From positions 77,923 through 91,346 of the forward strand of contig NW_003115962.1 of the NCBI RefSeq assembly GCF_000003605.2: a stretch of 13,424 bases of DNA. The letters are read 5' to 3'. The notes under the pieces are model-generated. The model did not search any database, had not been told where the DNA came from, and was given only the letters and a program-made list of their open reading frames with translations. Each line of letters begins with the position of its first letter. The stretch's first letter is position 1. This DNA is from Saccoglossus kowalevskii. Lineage: Eukaryota; Hemichordata; Enteropneusta; Harrimaniidae. The translations under genes were made by a program, and so were the position numbers. Below are positions 12,244 through 13,424 of the stretch, piece after piece.

Positions 12244-13424
12244 ATTCCGTGTTAAAACTAAATACTTTCAACTAAGTTTGTTTTTAATCGCTACTGATAT
12301 ATAAAAACAACTCTCGCGTAAAAATGTTCTGTGACAGAAAAACTAACACAATTGTAATCGTGTCGCACGACACGACAGTTTTAATCATGACGGACGTGAC
12401 AAATCTAACATATCTGTGACAGAAACAGTTGACAGTTAAATTCAACTAGATACGTTTGCAATCGCGACTGATAATTAAATTCAACAATTTGTATTAAATA
12501 TTGTGTGGCAGAACAGTTACCAGAATATATTACGGTAACATATTTTGGCATAATCGTGACGAAATATGGTAAATGGTGGTTCACATTCGAAGTGTTAGCT
12601 CAATAAAAATATATATTTTACTTATCTGAAATACCGTCGACTTCAGAAAACCTTTGCAATGTGAATAGTTACGTAATATGATTGGATATAAGAATTTTAA
12701 TGTAAATTTACAATAGTAATCAACTTAATCTGAGAGTTTTGAGCTAGCAAGTTGCTCAGGCGAGAGACTGCAGAGAATCGATCGTCAGATGTCAACAGTT
12801 CTTTTGGCGCCAAATGTGTGAGTTATTCGCTTCACTTTAAACAAGTGATGAGAGACTCTCATATTTGGCGGTAACATTCGAGGGCACAGATGTATCCTGT
12901 GTGGTGAAACCGCTTGCTCGTCAACCTATTGTTTCAGTCGAGTCCGCTAGTGTGGGTCTTTTCGTACAGTTACGTAAAAAATGCTACAATTAACGACGCG
13001 ATGAACATTCTGGGCTAGTACTATTGTCTAATTCTGGGGAGTAGAGGACTTTTTTGATGGGTGACGTTCCAATAAGGATTTTCTATTAGAACAGAGCATG
13101 TTCTATATTCATCAAAAAAAACTAAGTTGTTATGTTTCTATATACACAACAGACTCGAAACAAAGGAAACCGTTTGATCCAAGCGACCTGTGTTCTTGAA
13201 AATCGAAATCGTATCGCCCATGCGGTTCTGAGCGAAAAAAACGTCGAGGCCAAAAACGACAGATTTTCGCCCAATCTTCAATGATTTTTTGGTAATATCA
13301 TTACTTCAATCCAGCGGTTAGATAGATTTTTTATTACAGACTCCCGGGAACCGAAATTGGCGATGAAAATCACTCGAAAAATCGGCGATAATAGCCAACT
13401 TGAAGGGGGCGAGGGACTGATTTT
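12244..13424. other. Distal part of intron 15, no exon recognised
   Basis: I looked for the cytoplasmic-tail exon (an acceptor followed by a phase-2 continuation with NPxY or PPPSP-type motifs) and found none. Small palindromes are present: TCGTGTCG and CGACACGA separated by 2 bases (12358-12375), and ATGAGAGACTCTCAT (12848-12862). A loose foldback surrounds the latter (about 12808-12876). A related pair of segments, AATCGCTACTGAT near 12288 and AATCGCGACTGAT near 12461, suggests an old duplication. Confidence 0.45.

Noticed and set aside
12808-12876. Foldback around GGCGCCAAATG and ATATTTGGCGG with inner TCACTT/AAGTGA
   Set aside because: The arms match only with gaps and the short inner palindromes are common by chance in A/T-rich sequence; listed within the intron entry only.
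11516-13424. Search for a cytoplasmic-tail exon with NPxY or PPPSP motifs
   Set aside because: No acceptor followed by a convincing phase-2 continuation was found; the tail is presumed to lie beyond the window.

Overview
The window is eukaryotic genomic DNA, almost certainly from an invertebrate animal. All recognisable coding sequence lies on the + strand as short exons of 108-267 bp, each bounded by canonical GT-AG introns. The proteins they encode (LDL-receptor-type YWTD beta-propeller blades, EGF-like modules, a sushi/CCP module and a transmembrane helix) are metazoan extracellular modules. The introns are A/T-rich and full of small non-autonomous DNA transposons. I cannot name the species; an invertebrate deuterostome (hemichordate, cephalochordate or echinoderm grade) is only a guess.

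One gene explains the coding content. Fifteen consecutive exons (113-239, 1679-1826, 2000-2119, 2939-3199, 3752-3899, 4831-4965, 5068-5191, 6059-6206, 6590-6697, 6931-7107, 8141-8383, 9102-9264, 10111-10238, 10422-10688, 11338-11515) join in frame with matching intron phases into 824 residues with no stop. The encoded order is: end of a YWTD propeller (two blades), EGF, complete six-blade propeller, EGF, six-cysteine sushi/CCP module, complete six-blade propeller, short Thr/Pro-rich stalk, transmembrane helix, RRR stop-transfer. It is an LRP/LDLR-family type I membrane receptor. The signal peptide and N-terminal ectodomain lie upstream of the window. The cytoplasmic tail lies downstream, because no convincing tail exon was found before 13424. 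Residue numbers in the entries count from the first complete codon in the window.

Two architectural points stand out. A selectin-like CCP module sits between an EGF module and the last propeller. The last propeller has no EGF module after it and runs directly into the stalk. Every module boundary is a phase-1 intron, the classic exon-shuffling arrangement.

Between exons: 1-90 is a (TTTA)n microsatellite. Intron 1 (240-1678) holds two MITE families joined at a shared TTAA. Introns 4, 5, 10 and 12 hold further copies. Intron 7 has a 62-bp tandem repeat. Intron 8 holds a terminal-inverted-repeat element flanked by a 9-bp direct repeat. Intron 10 also has a long hairpin. Intron 14 holds a tandemly duplicated element with a perfect 14-bp terminal inverted repeat. 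Intron 15 holds a 458-bp Mutator-like element with 56-bp inverted ends and a perfect 9-bp target-site duplication. No rRNA, tRNA, CRISPR array or second gene was recognised.
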